A DNA stretch of 64,000 nucleotides from NCBI GenBank assembly GCA_963816535.1, contig CAWFKW010000006.1, positions 310,001-374,000 of the forward strand. The letters are read 5' to 3'. Under the pieces are notes generated by a model that was given only the letters and a program-made list of their open reading frames with translations, was not told the origin of the DNA and did not search any database. This document shows, in pieces, positions 18,050 to 28,726 of this stretch (position 1 is the stretch's first letter; every line of letters starts with the position of its first letter). The DNA is from CAWFKW01 sp963816535. Lineage in GTDB: Bacteria > Bacteroidota > Ignavibacteria > Tepidaquicellales > OLB5. A program made the position numbers and the translations under genes.

Positions 18050-18502
18050 TCAAAAAGGGTAAACGCGTGTTCATCAAAAAAAAATACATTTAACGTTTGT
18101 ATACTGTGAAAAGGTGAGGAAAATAAAAGACATAAAGCTTATAATTGACGTTAATTTATAAGCGATACGTCTTTTACCGTTCAATTAAATCATAGCGTGA
18201 AAAGGTGAGAAGATACGCGAGAAAACGGGCACGCGGGCTTAATTTCAATATATTTCTCTTTGGCTTGGCAAATATAGAACGCATCATTTTATTCCTGTAA
18301 ACCGTTCAATTAAGACTAAGCAAAGAAATGTATTGATTGAGGATTGCCTGATGAAATAGAGGCTTTCCACATTAACCGCGGGAAACTATCGCTTTGAGTC
18401 AAAAGAATTTGCCGGCTATGTGTTGATATGGCTGTTGGCAAGGATCAAGGGCCGACTTAAAAGACGGCGGGAAATCGAACTGAACGAGTATTTTTTTTAT
18501 AA
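18050..18502. other. Intergenic region with short repeats
   Basis: No credible gene. GTGAAAAGGTGAG occurs at about 18106 and 18197, and CCGTTCAATTAA at about 18178 and 18301. The region separates the start of the SBBP gene from the end of the trehalose operon. Function unknown. Confidence 0.4.
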
Positions 18503-19723
18503 CTAAAGATATATTATTTCTTTTTTATTGAACAAATAAAGGAACATTAACAGGTAATCCCTGATATGCCTCGTGATCAGAAAATTATCTTTGATATGTT
18601 CTTTTCCGTTTATTCCAAGCTCTCTTGCGTAAACCGGTTCATTAAGAAGCTGTTTCAGATAATACGCCGTTCCGTCAATTGAATAGCTGAGGATCCCCGA
18701 ATATTGGTGCTTTATCTGCAGCGGGATGCCTCCTACGGCGCCGGCAATAACCGGCTTTCCTTTCCAAAGCGCTTCAGCCACGGTTAAGCCGAATCCTTCT
18801 TTCAGAGATTTCTGAAGTATTACAGTGGAAGCCCTTTGCAGCGCATTTATTTCTATGTTGCTTGAAGGCGGCAGGAACAGAATATGTATATCCGGGTCGG
18901 CGCCGGCGGCTTCCCGGACTTCATCAAGAACTTTCATGCCTTCTGGATCGTCGGTAGCTCCGCCGCCCGCAAGAACAAGCTGACAATCAATGTACTTCTT
19001 GACTTTTTTGTATACGTGCACCACGCCGACCGGGTCCTTAAGATAATCAAACCTTGAGATCTGGGTTACAATGGGCCTGCTCAGATCCAGCCCGAAGCTT
19101 TCCGCAATTTGTTTAACCTGTTCCGGCGGGAGCGGCTTGTTTTTATCCGCAAGCGGGTCGATAGAGGGAGGGATCAGGATTTGCAGTATATCAAGCTTCC
19201 TGGAAAACGCGGGCGCCGAAAAAACCGCGCAATCGTATTGACAGATGTACTTATTGAGGAAGTTCATCACATCTGCCTGCGGGCTTGTGAAATCTATATG
19301 GCATCTCCATGCCCAGCGTCCTCTGACTTTATTTCTCTGTTCAACCAGCGCAACGGGCTGAGGATCGTGTATAAAGAACACATCGGCTTTAAGGTTCATG
19401 TTCTTCACGTTTTGCTCGTTAATTTCCAGGAAGTAGTCAAAATCTTCTTTTGTAAACGCTGTTTCGGAACCGTGAAGCGCGTTGTGCATTCTTTTGGTTA
19501 TATCAAAATATTTTTCGTCTCCCTTAATCACATCCCATTTCGCATTTACTCCAAGCTGTTCAAGCAGCGGGATCACCCTGGAGAGTATTTCGGCTACTCC
19601 GCCGCCAACCGCCGTCGAATTTATATTCAGTATGGTTTTGCCTTTAAGCTTCCGGGAAAGAAGAAACAGGTCGTCGATGCGGCTCTGCCCAACAACTTCA
19701 GCGTAATCCTCAAGATTATTCAT
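18503..19723 (-). CDS. treT: TreT-like trehalose synthase (GT4 glycosyltransferase)
   Basis: 406 residues. The N-terminal Rossmann half has 'ILNINSTAVGGGVAEIL', the glycine-rich nucleotide-sugar loop. The C-terminal GT-B half has 'VTQISRFDYLKDP' and the retaining-GT4 motif 'KEGFGLTVAEALWKGKPVIAG' (Glu-x7-Glu type). This pattern matches TreT, which joins NDP-glucose and glucose to make trehalose in one step. It ends an operon with OtsA-OtsB and DUF5752, and its start overlaps the upstream gene by 8 bp, suggesting translational coupling. TreT rather than another GT4 enzyme is inferred from motif and context. Confidence 0.75.
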   Translation of the reverse strand: MNNLEDYAEVVGQSRIDDLFLLSRKLKGKTILNINSTAVGGGVAEILSRVIPLLEQLGVNAKWDVIKGDEKYFDITKRMHNALHGSETAFTKEDFDYFLEINEQNVKNMNLKADVFFIHDPQPVALVEQRNKVRGRWAWRCHIDFTSPQADVMNFLNKYICQYDCAVFSAPAFSRKLDILQILIPPSIDPLADKNKPLPPEQVKQIAESFGLDLSRPIVTQISRFDYLKDPVGVVHVYKKVKKYIDCQLVLAGGGATDDPEGMKVLDEVREAAGADPDIHILFLPPSSNIEINALQRASTVILQKSLKEGFGLTVAEALWKGKPVIAGAVGGIPLQIKHQYSGILSYSIDGTAYYLKQLLNEPVYARELGINGKEHIKDNFLITRHIRDYLLMFLYLFNKKEIIYL

Positions 19724-20354
19724 ATTCTTTTACAAGTTTAATTATATTTTTTCTCAATCCTTCAAGCGTAGTTGTATAAGGATCCAGCCGGGATACTTTT
19801 TCTGCAAGTTCTTTCTGCCCGATGGTATCAAACCATTCGGCAAAGTCATTTCTTTTTCTGCCAAGCCTCAACTGTGTTTCAAAAACATGGTAATAAAAAG
19901 AGTCGATTGTGACTTTCTCCATAATTTCGGCAAATTCCTTTAGATTTGACGCTTTATATTTCAGGGGGATGCAGAATGTCTTGCATGACATAAACTGAAA
20001 AGCGTCTCCCTCGTTGCAATTTACGTTATAAGCCTCTTTGCTGCGGAAATCTTCCAGCTTTGATACAAATGCCTGCCTCAAATCCTCGATACTTTTGAAT
20101 GCAGTTATGTTGACGCTTGCAACCTGTTCGCCCAGCTCTCTCTGGTTTATTACATTTCTTATCCAGTAAGCAAAGTCATTTGGCGGTTCGGGGATCAGGT
20201 AATGATGCTGTTTCAGAAACCTGTGAGTATGATAATAAATACAGCTATCAGGGGCTGTCTTAATATTTTCAAGAAGGCCCGCAACGTTGCGCGTCTTGAT
20301 TCCCATCAAAACCGGGAGGTTGTATTCGGAATAAAAATGAAACGTCCTAGACAT
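19716..20354 (-). CDS. DUF5752 family protein of the trehalose operon
   Basis: 212 residues, soluble and helical. It starts 'FHFYSEYNLPVLMGIKTRN' and has two similar halves, each with 'YYH..R.L' then 'NDFA.W' ('YYHTHRFLKQHHYLIPE...NDFAYWI' and 'YYHVFETQLRLGRKRNDFAEWF'), an internal duplication. I recall DUF5752 proteins as companions of trehalose synthase genes. Its start overlaps the end of the OtsA-OtsB gene by 8 bp, and its end overlaps treT by 8 bp, so all three are translated together. The biochemical role is not known to me. Confidence 0.78.
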   Translation of the reverse strand: MSRTFHFYSEYNLPVLMGIKTRNVAGLLENIKTAPDSCIYYHTHRFLKQHHYLIPEPPNDFAYWIRNVINQRELGEQVASVNITAFKSIEDLRQAFVSKLEDFRSKEAYNVNCNEGDAFQFMSCKTFCIPLKYKASNLKEFAEIMEKVTIDSFYYHVFETQLRLGRKRNDFAEWFDTIGQKELAEKVSRLDPYTTTLEGLRKNIIKLVKEYE

Positions 20355-22548
20355 TTATCATGCTCCTTAATAATTTTCTTAATTCTCCAATATTCAGAAG
20401 ATTAAACCGGGCATGCGAAGAGAGCGCTCCCATTTTTACGGTGTAAGCGCTATCAGGCAGAGCCTTGAACATATCTTCGTCTGTCCAGTCATCGCCGGCG
20501 GCGAAAATAAAATCATATTTAGCTTCATCAGTCAGCGTTTTGATAATGGCGCCTTTGTTTACGCCGTTATTTCTTATTTCGATAATTTTATTTCCCTGCA
20601 TTACCTGCACATCCATATTAGCCGTAAGTTGAACAAGGTCGTCCATTATTTCTTTTGCTTTCACTGAGCTCTGCTCAGGGTCCGATTTCCTGTAATGCCA
20701 AACGAGGGCAAATTCTTTTTCCTCAACGAAAGAGCCGGGAAGCAGGTCGGCAAAATTTTCAAGCAAAGGAAATATTAATCTTTTCCAATCGGCGTTCAAA
20801 ACGGTCTGCTGTTTCCATTCATGCCCTTTGTCTTTCAGCCATGCCCCATGCTCCGCGGCAAGCGTAATATAAAACCCGCCAAACCAATCTTCCATCGTGC
20901 TTCTATCCCTTCCGCTGATCATAACTAATCTTGTATTTTTACAAGAACATAGTTCGCCGATCAATTTCTGCAGCTCATGGCCAGGCGCGGCCTGCTCCGG
21001 GTGAACTTCGAAAGGCGCTAATGTGCCGTCGTAATCCAAAAATAATATTTTGTTCTTTGCTGTTCTAAACGAGCTAACAATTTCCTTTTTATGTTCTGAA
21101 TCAAGTATCTTAGCGCCCCATTGTTTTTGGTTTTTCTTTACATCACCCAGCGAAGCGATGAAAAGTTCGGCCCACCTGTTGACATTGTATCTCTTAATTC
21201 TTGAGCGCATCACAATGTTTCTTCTCTTCTGTTCCTCGGCGGGCATTTCTAAAGCCTCCTTAATTGCAGAGGCAATTTCATTTGTATTGTTCGGGTTTAT
21301 TATCAGAGCTTCCCCGAGTTCCTTTGACGCGCCTGCCATTTCGCTCAGTATTAATACTCCCGAAAGATCTGTTTTACAGGCCAAATACTCTTTTGAGATC
21401 AGGTTCATACCGTCTCTTAGCGGTGTAATAAGCGCGGCGTCGCTCGCTTTATACAATCCCGACAAGGCGTTCTGGTTTATGAACCTGTACTGGTATATGA
21501 TAGGCGTCCAGCTAATATTGCCGTATTTTCCGTTTATGTAACCTACAAGCTCGTTTATTTCCCTTTTCATCAGGCTGTATTTTTCAACTCCGATCCTTGA
21601 AGGCACAACTATCATAAGCAGGTTGACCTTGTTGTGCCACCCGGGATTAGATTTAAGAAACTGCTTGAATCCTTTCAGCCTGTTTAAGATGCCTTTGGTG
21701 TAATCAAGCCTGTCAATCGAGAGAAGTATCTTACAGTTTTCAAATTTTTCGTTGATGGTTCTTATCTCGTTTTCAGCTTCGGCGCTTGATGACGACCTGA
21801 CAAAACTATCGTAGTCAATACCCATAGGGAACGTTTCGGCGTGTACGAGCCGTTCGGGATGAAAAATCTGGCCCAAGTTGATCTCGTAGCCGAGCAATCT
21901 CTGTACGCAGCTGAAGAAATATTTTGTGTAGTCATAAGTATGGAATCCCACGAGGTCAGCGCCTAAAATTCCTTCAAGTATCCCTCGCCTCCAGTCTTTT
22001 GGCAGCATTCTGAATATTTCAAAGGACGGGAACGGTATGTGAAGGAAGAAACCTATTTTTGCATCGGGAATTTTATCCCTGATAAGCTTGGGAAGCAGCA
22101 TGAGGTGATAATCGTGGATCCAGATAGTATCGCCCGGGGAAACAATTTTCAGGATCTCATCGCAGAAAGTCTGGTTTACTTTCTTATAGATTTCCCATGA
22201 TTCCTCATCATAAACTGCATAAGAAGTAAAATAGTGGAACAGCGGCCATATAGTTTTGTTGCAGAAACCGAGGTAGAATTTATCCATCACTTTTTCCGGA
22301 ACGAACACAGGCTTCAGGTTAAGCGACGAAGCTTCTGCCAGAAAGGCCTGTTTATTCGATTCAGAAAGCGCTCTTCCGGGCCAGCCAATCCATTTGTAAT
22401 CGGAATTCTTATCCTTTGCGCCTTTGATTGAAGAAAGGTAGGCGCTTACTCCTGAAACCAATCCTCCAGAGCTTTCCCTCAAAGAAATTCCTCCCTCATC
22501 CTCAATAATCGTAACAGGAAGCCTGTTTGAAACAATCAATAAGCTCAT
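20347..22548 (-). CDS. otsA: Bifunctional trehalose-6-phosphate synthase / phosphatase (OtsA-OtsB fusion)
   Basis: 733 residues. 1 to about 475 is a GT20 synthase: 'SNRLPV', 'GGLVSGVSAYL', 'WIHDYHLMLLP', 'FFLHIPFPS' and 'LDYTKGI' are in place for UDP/GDP-glucose and glucose-6-phosphate. About 490-733 is a HAD phosphatase: 'FLDYDGTLAPF' (nucleophile and acid Asp), 'MISGRDRSTM', 'LAAEHGAW' and 'AAGDDWTDEDMF'. The fusion makes free trehalose from sugar nucleotide in one chain, an osmo- and stress-protectant route. GGAG lies 9 bases before the ATG. It is first in the operon with DUF5752 and treT. Confidence 0.93.
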   Translation of the reverse strand: MSLLIVSNRLPVTIIEDEGGISLRESSGGLVSGVSAYLSSIKGAKDKNSDYKWIGWPGRALSESNKQAFLAEASSLNLKPVFVPEKVMDKFYLGFCNKTIWPLFHYFTSYAVYDEESWEIYKKVNQTFCDEILKIVSPGDTIWIHDYHLMLLPKLIRDKIPDAKIGFFLHIPFPSFEIFRMLPKDWRRGILEGILGADLVGFHTYDYTKYFFSCVQRLLGYEINLGQIFHPERLVHAETFPMGIDYDSFVRSSSSAEAENEIRTINEKFENCKILLSIDRLDYTKGILNRLKGFKQFLKSNPGWHNKVNLLMIVVPSRIGVEKYSLMKREINELVGYINGKYGNISWTPIIYQYRFINQNALSGLYKASDAALITPLRDGMNLISKEYLACKTDLSGVLILSEMAGASKELGEALIINPNNTNEIASAIKEALEMPAEEQKRRNIVMRSRIKRYNVNRWAELFIASLGDVKKNQKQWGAKILDSEHKKEIVSSFRTAKNKILFLDYDGTLAPFEVHPEQAAPGHELQKLIGELCSCKNTRLVMISGRDRSTMEDWFGGFYITLAAEHGAWLKDKGHEWKQQTVLNADWKRLIFPLLENFADLLPGSFVEEKEFALVWHYRKSDPEQSSVKAKEIMDDLVQLTANMDVQVMQGNKIIEIRNNGVNKGAIIKTLTDEAKYDFIFAAGDDWTDEDMFKALPDSAYTVKMGALSSHARFNLLNIGELRKLLRSMINV

Positions 22549-22639
22549 ATGGCTCCGTCTCCTTCAACTCTTCATAATATAATAAAAGCGTACATATTCA
22601 AAAAAGTTTCGTTTTATTTAATTATTTCGGCGCCGCACA

Positions 22640-22846
22640 CTAGTCCGTGTCAAAACCCTCGCCGCTTGAGCAGCATATGTCAAGCAGCGATATTCTCGTT
22701 TCTTTTTTCAAAAAACCTGATATAAAAGGACGGCACAGCGTCTTAATGTACATATCTTCCCAGTATTTGCGGACATTATCTTTTGGCCCGAACAAACCTG
22801 CATCCCCGTCTCCGTAAAATCCTTTTGACGCGGCAGATTCGTATAA
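22640..22846 (-). pseudogene. SAM-dependent methyltransferase N-terminal remnant
   Basis: The minus strand encodes 'SKGFYGDGDAGLFGPKDNVR', 'KYWEDMYIKTLCRPFI' and the motif-I-like 'ISLLDICCSSGEGFD', then a stop. This resembles the start of a class I methyltransferase with its SAM-binding loop. There is no start codon (stop at 22847-22849), and the rest of the fold is missing, so it is a fragment. The rest of the gap from 22550 to 23257 shows nothing I can name. Confidence 0.55.
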
Positions 22847-23257
22847 TCAGTTCTTTTCTGATTGATGTTGATCATTTTGAGGTGATTATTAAAATTTGAA
22901 CGAAATTGTGAATGGCGTATGCTTAATTAAGAGCGAACAGAATATCTTTTGTAATTGTGGTTATATTGCCAATATAAAAAAATTTAAATGAATCGCAAGG
23001 TAAACACGAAATAAATCCCTAATGTCTGAAAAATTATTTATCATAGGTTCATGATTTCTATTTGAGGGCACATAGCCTCATATTGCATCGCAATTACAGG
23101 AACGGATTTTCCTTTTTACGCCTATGCTCAGCTTTTACGAATGCCATACTGAAAAGCAATCGGCCATGGCTTATATAAAGCAAATAGAATTTTATGTGAA
23201 ATTATTATTTTGTAAATTTAAAAGATGGCGGTTTTAACGCAAATTATAAGCATATAA

Positions 23258-24633
23258 TTGAAAAGATATTTCTCAGAAAGCACTGTATTATTTGTCAGCG
23301 TGCTCAAGTGGGTTTTTTTATCCACGATTGTTGGTGTGATTGTCGGGTTGGCTACTACGGGCTTTTTGAAGCTCTTAAACATCAGCATTGCCGCGCTAAA
23401 GATTACCAATATTATTTTCTGCTGCTTCCGGCGGCTTTTTTTGTAAGCACTTTTATAATCCAATACCTTGCCCCCGATGCCGAAGGGCACGGCACTGAAA
23501 AAGTTATCGAAGCAGTGCACAAGAATTCGGGAAGAATAAAAGCTGCCGTAGTACCCGTTAAATTAGTTTCTACAATAATAACTCTTGCCGCGGGAGGCTC
23601 TGTAGGTAAAGAGGGGCCGTGTGCGCAGATAGGCGGCGGGCTCTCATCGTTGTTTGCCGACCTTTTAAGATTCGGCGATGAAGACCGGCGGAAACTTGTA
23701 ATCTGCGGAATCAGCGCCGGGTTTGCGGCAGTGTTCGGCACGCCAATTGCCGGGGCGATCTTCGGGGTCGAAGTTCTATTTATCGGAAGTATCTTATATG
23801 AAGTGCTTCTCCCTTCCTTTATCGCCGGGATAACAGCATACCAGATATCATCGTCGCTAGGATTAACTTATTTCCACCACACTATAAATTTTGTTCCCGT
23901 ATTCAGCGAGGGTTTTTTCCTGAAGATCATGCTGGCAGGTTTGTTCTTTGGCGTGGTTTCCATAATATTCATTGAGACGCTCAAATATTTCGAAAAGCTT
24001 TCGGAAAAAATTAAAATATGGAAACCTCTTAAAGGCGTTATTGGCGGAGTTGTTTTAATAGGGCTCACGCTGATCTTTTCAAGTCAATATCTTGGGCTGG
24101 GCCTGGATTCAATTGAATCGAACTTAAAAGGCGGAAGTATTCCGTGGTACGCTTTTCTTGTAAAGATCCTTTTTACAAGTATTACATTGAGCTTCGGCGG
24201 AAGCGGCGGAATTGTTACGCCGATATTTTTTGCAGGAGCGGCATCGGGTTCTCTGTTTGCAGTCATTCTTGGGCTTGATCTTGCCACATTTTCCGGTATT
24301 GGGCTGGTTAGCGTCCTTGCTGGAGCGGCTAATACCCCGATTGCAGCGAGCATAATGGCTGTTGAATTATTCGGCCCCAAAATAGCGCCGTATGCTACTG
24401 TAGCTTGCGTTATCAGCTTTCTTATCACCGGCCACAGAAGCGTTTACCCTTCGCAAATTCTTTCATTCAAGAAATCATCCTCCCTTAACGCGGATATAGG
24501 TATTGAAATAGAAGATGTTGAACCGCAGGAACAACAGCAAATAGTCAACTTCAAGCGCCGAAGCCTTATAGCATTTGGAAAACTAAGAAGGCGAAAAAAA
24601 GCAAAGACTGAAAAAATGGATGATCCCGGCTGA
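23258..24633 (+). CDS. ClC-family chloride channel/antiporter, with an apparent frameshift near 23410
   Basis: The N-terminal helix ('VFLSTIVGVIVGLATTGFL') is in the frame starting at a TTG at 23258. The rest ('YYFLLLPAAFFVSTFIIQYL' to the end) is in another frame. The two join naturally in the middle of helix A-B near 23405-23415, where a single-base change in an A/T-rich run restores one protein of about 455 residues. Selectivity and gating motifs are present: 'GKEGP' with the gating Glu, 'GTPIAGAIFGVE' and 'GSGGIVTPIFFAGAASG'. No CBS domains. A clear TTG start follows an in-frame stop. The reader should treat it as intact-but-frameshifted: pseudogene, programmed slip or sequence error cannot be told apart here. 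Confidence 0.8.
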
Positions 24634-24719
24634 GGACGGATTCCCCTGGGACCAATACCGGTTGCTGATTGAAGGGGAGGATCCGAAATGGATTATACTC
24701 TTATTAACATGCGTTTTTG

Positions 24720-24750
24720 CCCGTTTCATTAATAGAAACGGGTTTTTTGT
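24720..24750 (+). terminator. Rho-independent terminator after the ClC gene
   Basis: CCCGTTTC pairs with GAAACGGG over a 7-base loop, followed by TTTTTTGTTT. Confidence 0.8.
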
Positions 24751-24854
24751 TTACTAAACCTATATTATAACCCCAATTATTAGCTATTCTATTTCTCATA
24801 AAATTAGATTATTATTAGAGGTTATTTTTAAACAAAGTACCGGAAGTCCGTCAT

Positions 24855-27800
24855 TTGGAAGCCACAAAAGTATTAGTAATTGAGGACGAGCAGTTTATCG
24901 CTGATGATATTTCGGCGGCTCTTGTCAGGCTTGGCTACGAAGTATGCGGCGTTTTTGATAACGGCCGCGAGGCGATAAGTTCTGTTGGCAGGTTGAAACC
25001 GGATATCGCGCTTGTTGACGTTACAATAAAAGGCGATTTGGACGGCTTGCAGACCGCAACAAAAATAAATGAGCTCATCGATATTCCAATCGTATATCTT
25101 ACCGCAAATCAATCCAGCGAAGTAATTGAGAAAATGAATGCAACGCACCCGTTCGGGCTGCTTCTTAAACCTGTAAATGATAAAGAGCTGAAAACACGCC
25201 TGACGCTTGCACTGTACCGCTTTGAAACTGATAAAAGACTGAGGGAAAGCGAAGAAAGATATTTCCGCCTTACCGAGAACGCAAGGGATATGATCTACAG
25301 GATGCAGCTTCCCCAGGGAAATTACGAATATGTAAATAACGCTTCCATTGAATTAACCGGGTACTCTCCCGAAGATTTTTATAAGAACAGGGAGCTCATA
25401 TCAGAAATAATTCACCCGGACTGGAAGCATTACTTCGAAGTCCAATGGGAAAAGCTGCTTGGCGGCGAAGCTGACAGTTATTATGAATTCCAGATTATTC
25501 ATAAGTCAGGCGAGGTAAAATGGCTAAACCAGAGAAACGTAATTGTTTACGGGCCGGATGGCGAGCCTGCGGCTGTTGAAGGAATAGCGACCGATGTTAC
25601 CGCCCAGAAAAGATCGGAAAGCTTTATAAGAAGGCAGAGCGAGGAGTACAGGTCCATATTCGACGCGTTTCCGGATATGGTTCTTCTGAAGGATACAAAC
25701 AACAGGATAGTAAGAGCCAACAAATTATGCGCTTCATACTTTGGGCGCAGGGTTGAAGAGCTGGAAGGAAAGTACATTGATGAATTTTTCCCCGGCGATG
25801 CTGAAGCTTCTCTGAAACAGGACAGGGAAATTGTTCTTTCCGGTATGCCTATGCTCGGAATTATTGAAAGGTACGATAATCCTGTTAAAGGAGATGTTTG
25901 GTTAAAGTTTGACAAGTACCCATTCAGAAATGATAAGGGAGAGATAACCGGCATAATAGTTATGGGGCAGGATATCACCAGGGAAAAAGAATATGAACGG
26001 CAGCTTCAGGAGGCGGAGGCACAAAGCGCCGCCCTGGTTAATACTATACCCGATCTTCTCTTCGAGTATGACAGGGAAGGCAGACATGTGAGCTATAAAG
26101 TGAAAGATGAAAAGGATCTTTTTGTCCCGCCTGAAATGTTTTTGGGAAAGACGGTTACTGATGCGCTGCCCGGAGAAGTTGGCAGAAACTTCTTTAATTT
26201 TATTAAGAAGGCGTTTGAAACCGGGGAGATCCAGGTTTATGAATACGAGCTTGTTATCGACGAGGATATCAGGGATTTTGAAGTTCGGTTCGTAAAGAGC
26301 GGCGATGACAAAGTCCTGGGAATTGTGAGAGACGTAAGCGACAGGCTGAAAGCGGAGCGCGCGCTAAGGGAAAGCGAGGAAAAATACAAGAACCTCGTGC
26401 AAAACGCCCCGATCGCGCTCACACGGTACATCCCTGTTAAGAAAATGTACGAATTTGCAAACGAAGAGCTTGTAAAACAGGCGGGCTTTACGCTTGAAGA
26501 GCTTAACGCTATGGACGATGAAGAATTCTATTCGCAGATACATGATGAAGACCGGGTGCTGGTCCTTGCAGAATATGACAAATGGGGGCTTGAGGGATAT
26601 AAGGGAATCAAGAAATTAACTTACAGAATAGTTAACAAACAGGGAAAGCTCCTCTGGCTTGATTCATATCATTACGCAGATTTTAATTCAGAAGGCAAAC
26701 TGCATGCAATTAACCAGATATACATAGATATCTCAGAACGGAAAAAGGCCGAAGAAGCGCTCTCAAAAAGCGAGGTGCAATACAAAAACCTTGCCCGCAA
26801 CGCCCCGGTTGCCGTCACAAGGCTTGTTCTTAAAGACCGGAAGTATGATTTTGTCAATGATGAATTTGTGAGACAGTGCGGATACACTATGGATGAGATA
26901 AATAATATGAGAATGGCTGATTTTGCCGACATGGTTTACGAAGAGGACAGGCGGAAGATATCCGAAGAATATAACGAGTGGAGAGATGCAGGATGCAGCG
27001 GCGTAAAATTCATGGAATACAGGGTTATCAAGAAAAACGGCGACATTCTCTGGCTGAACACTTATGTCTACGGCGAGTTTTCTGAGAATGGCGAGCCGGA
27101 AACTATAAACCAGATATGCATAGACGTTACGGACAGGAAAGAAGCCGATGAGGCAATAAAACAAAGCGAGGAAAAGTTCAGGGCGGTCTCTGAATCGATG
27201 CGCGCGCAGATTGTAATCTTCCAGGACGAAAGATTTGTCTATGTGAACCCTTATTCGGAAGAACTTACCGGATATTCTACAGAAGAGCTGCTGAAGATGA
27301 ATTTTTGGGGACTGATGCATCCTGAAGATAAGGATATCGCAATGCAAAGGGGGCTGGCAAGGCAGAAGGGCGAGAATGCGCCGAGCGAATACGAAATGAA
27401 GATCATAACCAAGAGCGGCGCCGTGAAGTGGCTTTATTATTCAGCGGTAATGATAAAGTATATCGGCAGGCCGGCGGTGCTTGGTATAGCGTTTGATATA
27501 TCTGACAGGAAAAAGTATGAAGAAGCCCTTAAAAAAAGCGAAGAGCGGTACCGCGCATTTATCGACCAGAGTTTCGAAGGAATCTACAGGATAGAACTTC
27601 TTAGCCCAATTTCAACTGACCTGCCTGTAGAAGAGCAGCTGAACCTGATGTACAGGTATAGCTATATAGCCGAATGCAACGAGGTATTTTCGGAGATGAT
27701 GGGTTTTCGCGATACCGCCGAAATTGCCGGCAAAAGGATCAGCGAAATTGCGGATACTTCGGGCTGGGACTACTTCAGTAACATGAAGTCTTTTGTGGCA

Positions 27801-28610
27801 GGCGGGTACAGAGAGCTGAATGAGGAATCCCATGAACGCAGAAAAGACGGCGGCGATGGTTATTACTTAAACAATTCAGTTGGGATAATCGAAGACGGGA
27901 TGCTGCACAGGATTTGGGGCACAAGGCAGGATATTACAGAAAAAAAGATGGCGGAGGACCTGTTGAAAAAATCTTTGCACGAGAAAGATATTCTTCTGAA
28001 AGAAATTCATCACCGCGTTAAAAATAACCTGCAGATAGTCTCAAGCCTATTAAAGCTCCAATCGCAGTACGTAAAAGATAAAAAGACGCTCGAGCTTTTC
28101 CAGGAAAGCCAGAACCGCGTCCATTCAATGTCGATTATTCATCAGAAGCTTTATCAGTCCCGCGACCTCAGCAACATAAATTTCGGCGAATATATAGGTA
28201 TGCTTGTATCGCACCTGATGCAAACATTCGGTCTGAACCCGTACGATTTCAAAATAAAAATTGATACTGAAAGCCTGGTAATGTCTCTTGATAATGCAAT
28301 CCCGGCGGGCCTGATCATAAATGAGCTGGTAACAAATTCACTGAAGCACGCATTTGAGGGCGATAGCGGCGGCGGGTCGATAGAAATAAAGGTCAGTTAT
28401 GAAGAGAAAATCAACTCATATAAGATAGTTGTTAAAGATAACGGGAAAGGTATGTCTCCCGGTTTTGACATTGCAAACTCATCTTCGTTCGGCCTTAAGC
28501 TTGTATCTATGCTTACAAACCAGATGAACGGCAGCGTAAGCCATATAAGCGAAAAAGGCGCGGAATTCACAGTTATTCTAAAAAGCGCCGAATATAAGGA
28601 ACGCTCCTGA
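24855..28610 (+). CDS. Hybrid sensor histidine kinase: REC, seven PAS, HisKA_2, HATPase
   Basis: 1251 residues. The N-terminal receiver (1-120) is complete: acidic 'EDE', phospho-Asp in 'IALVDVTIKG', Thr in 'YLTAN' and Lys in 'LLKPV'. Seven PAS units follow, each opened by 'SE..Y..L' and closed by 'G...D[IV][TS]..K' (about 130-1030). The kinase core is HisKA_2: 'EIHHRVKNNLQIVSSLLKLQ' with the phospho-His at about 1053, then a HATPase with 'IINELVTNSLKHAF' and 'DNGKGM'. No membrane segment, so it is cytoplasmic. It starts at TTG 24855; an in-frame stop and no ATG lie upstream. It heads a signalling cluster of three kinases and two regulators. Ligands unknown. Confidence 0.88.
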   Translation: MEATKVLVIEDEQFIADDISAALVRLGYEVCGVFDNGREAISSVGRLKPDIALVDVTIKGDLDGLQTATKINELIDIPIVYLTANQSSEVIEKMNATHPFGLLLKPVNDKELKTRLTLALYRFETDKRLRESEERYFRLTENARDMIYRMQLPQGNYEYVNNASIELTGYSPEDFYKNRELISEIIHPDWKHYFEVQWEKLLGGEADSYYEFQIIHKSGEVKWLNQRNVIVYGPDGEPAAVEGIATDVTAQKRSESFIRRQSEEYRSIFDAFPDMVLLKDTNNRIVRANKLCASYFGRRVEELEGKYIDEFFPGDAEASLKQDREIVLSGMPMLGIIERYDNPVKGDVWLKFDKYPFRNDKGEITGIIVMGQDITREKEYERQLQEAEAQSAALVNTIPDLLFEYDREGRHVSYKVKDEKDLFVPPEMFLGKTVTDALPGEVGRNFFNFIKKAFETGEIQVYEYELVIDEDIRDFEVRFVKSGDDKVLGIVRDVSDRLKAERALRESEEKYKNLVQNAPIALTRYIPVKKMYEFANEELVKQAGFTLEELNAMDDEEFYSQIHDEDRVLVLAEYDKWGLEGYKGIKKLTYRIVNKQGKLLWLDSYHYADFNSEGKLHAINQIYIDISERKKAEEALSKSEVQYKNLARNAPVAVTRLVLKDRKYDFVNDEFVRQCGYTMDEINNMRMADFADMVYEEDRRKISEEYNEWRDAGCSGVKFMEYRVIKKNGDILWLNTYVYGEFSENGEPETINQICIDVTDRKEADEAIKQSEEKFRAVSESMRAQIVIFQDERFVYVNPYSEELTGYSTEELLKMNFWGLMHPEDKDIAMQRGLARQKGENAPSEYEMKIITKSGAVKWLYYSAVMIKYIGRPAVLGIAFDISDRKKYEEALKKSEERYRAFIDQSFEGIYRIELLSPISTDLPVEEQLNLMYRYSYIAECNEVFSEMMGFRDTAEIAGKRISEIADTSGWDYFSNMKSFVAGGYRELNEESHERRKDGGDGYYLNNSVGIIEDGMLHRIWGTRQDITEKKMAEDLLKKSLHEKDILLKEIHHRVKNNLQIVSSLLKLQSQYVKDKKTLELFQESQNRVHSMSIIHQKLYQSRDLSNINFGEYIGMLVSHLMQTFGLNPYDFKIKIDTESLVMSLDNAIPAGLIINELVTNSLKHAFEGDSGGGSIEIKVSYEEKINSYKIVVKDNGKGMSPGFDIANSSSFGLKLVSMLTNQMNGSVSHISEKGAEFTVILKSAEYKERS

Positions 28611-28726
28611 ATCCTTATTATGTATTGACAAAGCGACGTAAATACGTTATTTTTTAGCGGCTTTAAATAATTGTGCATTAACCGTCCTCATATGCCTGAT
28701 TATGAATAATCTAAGAGAGATCTTCA

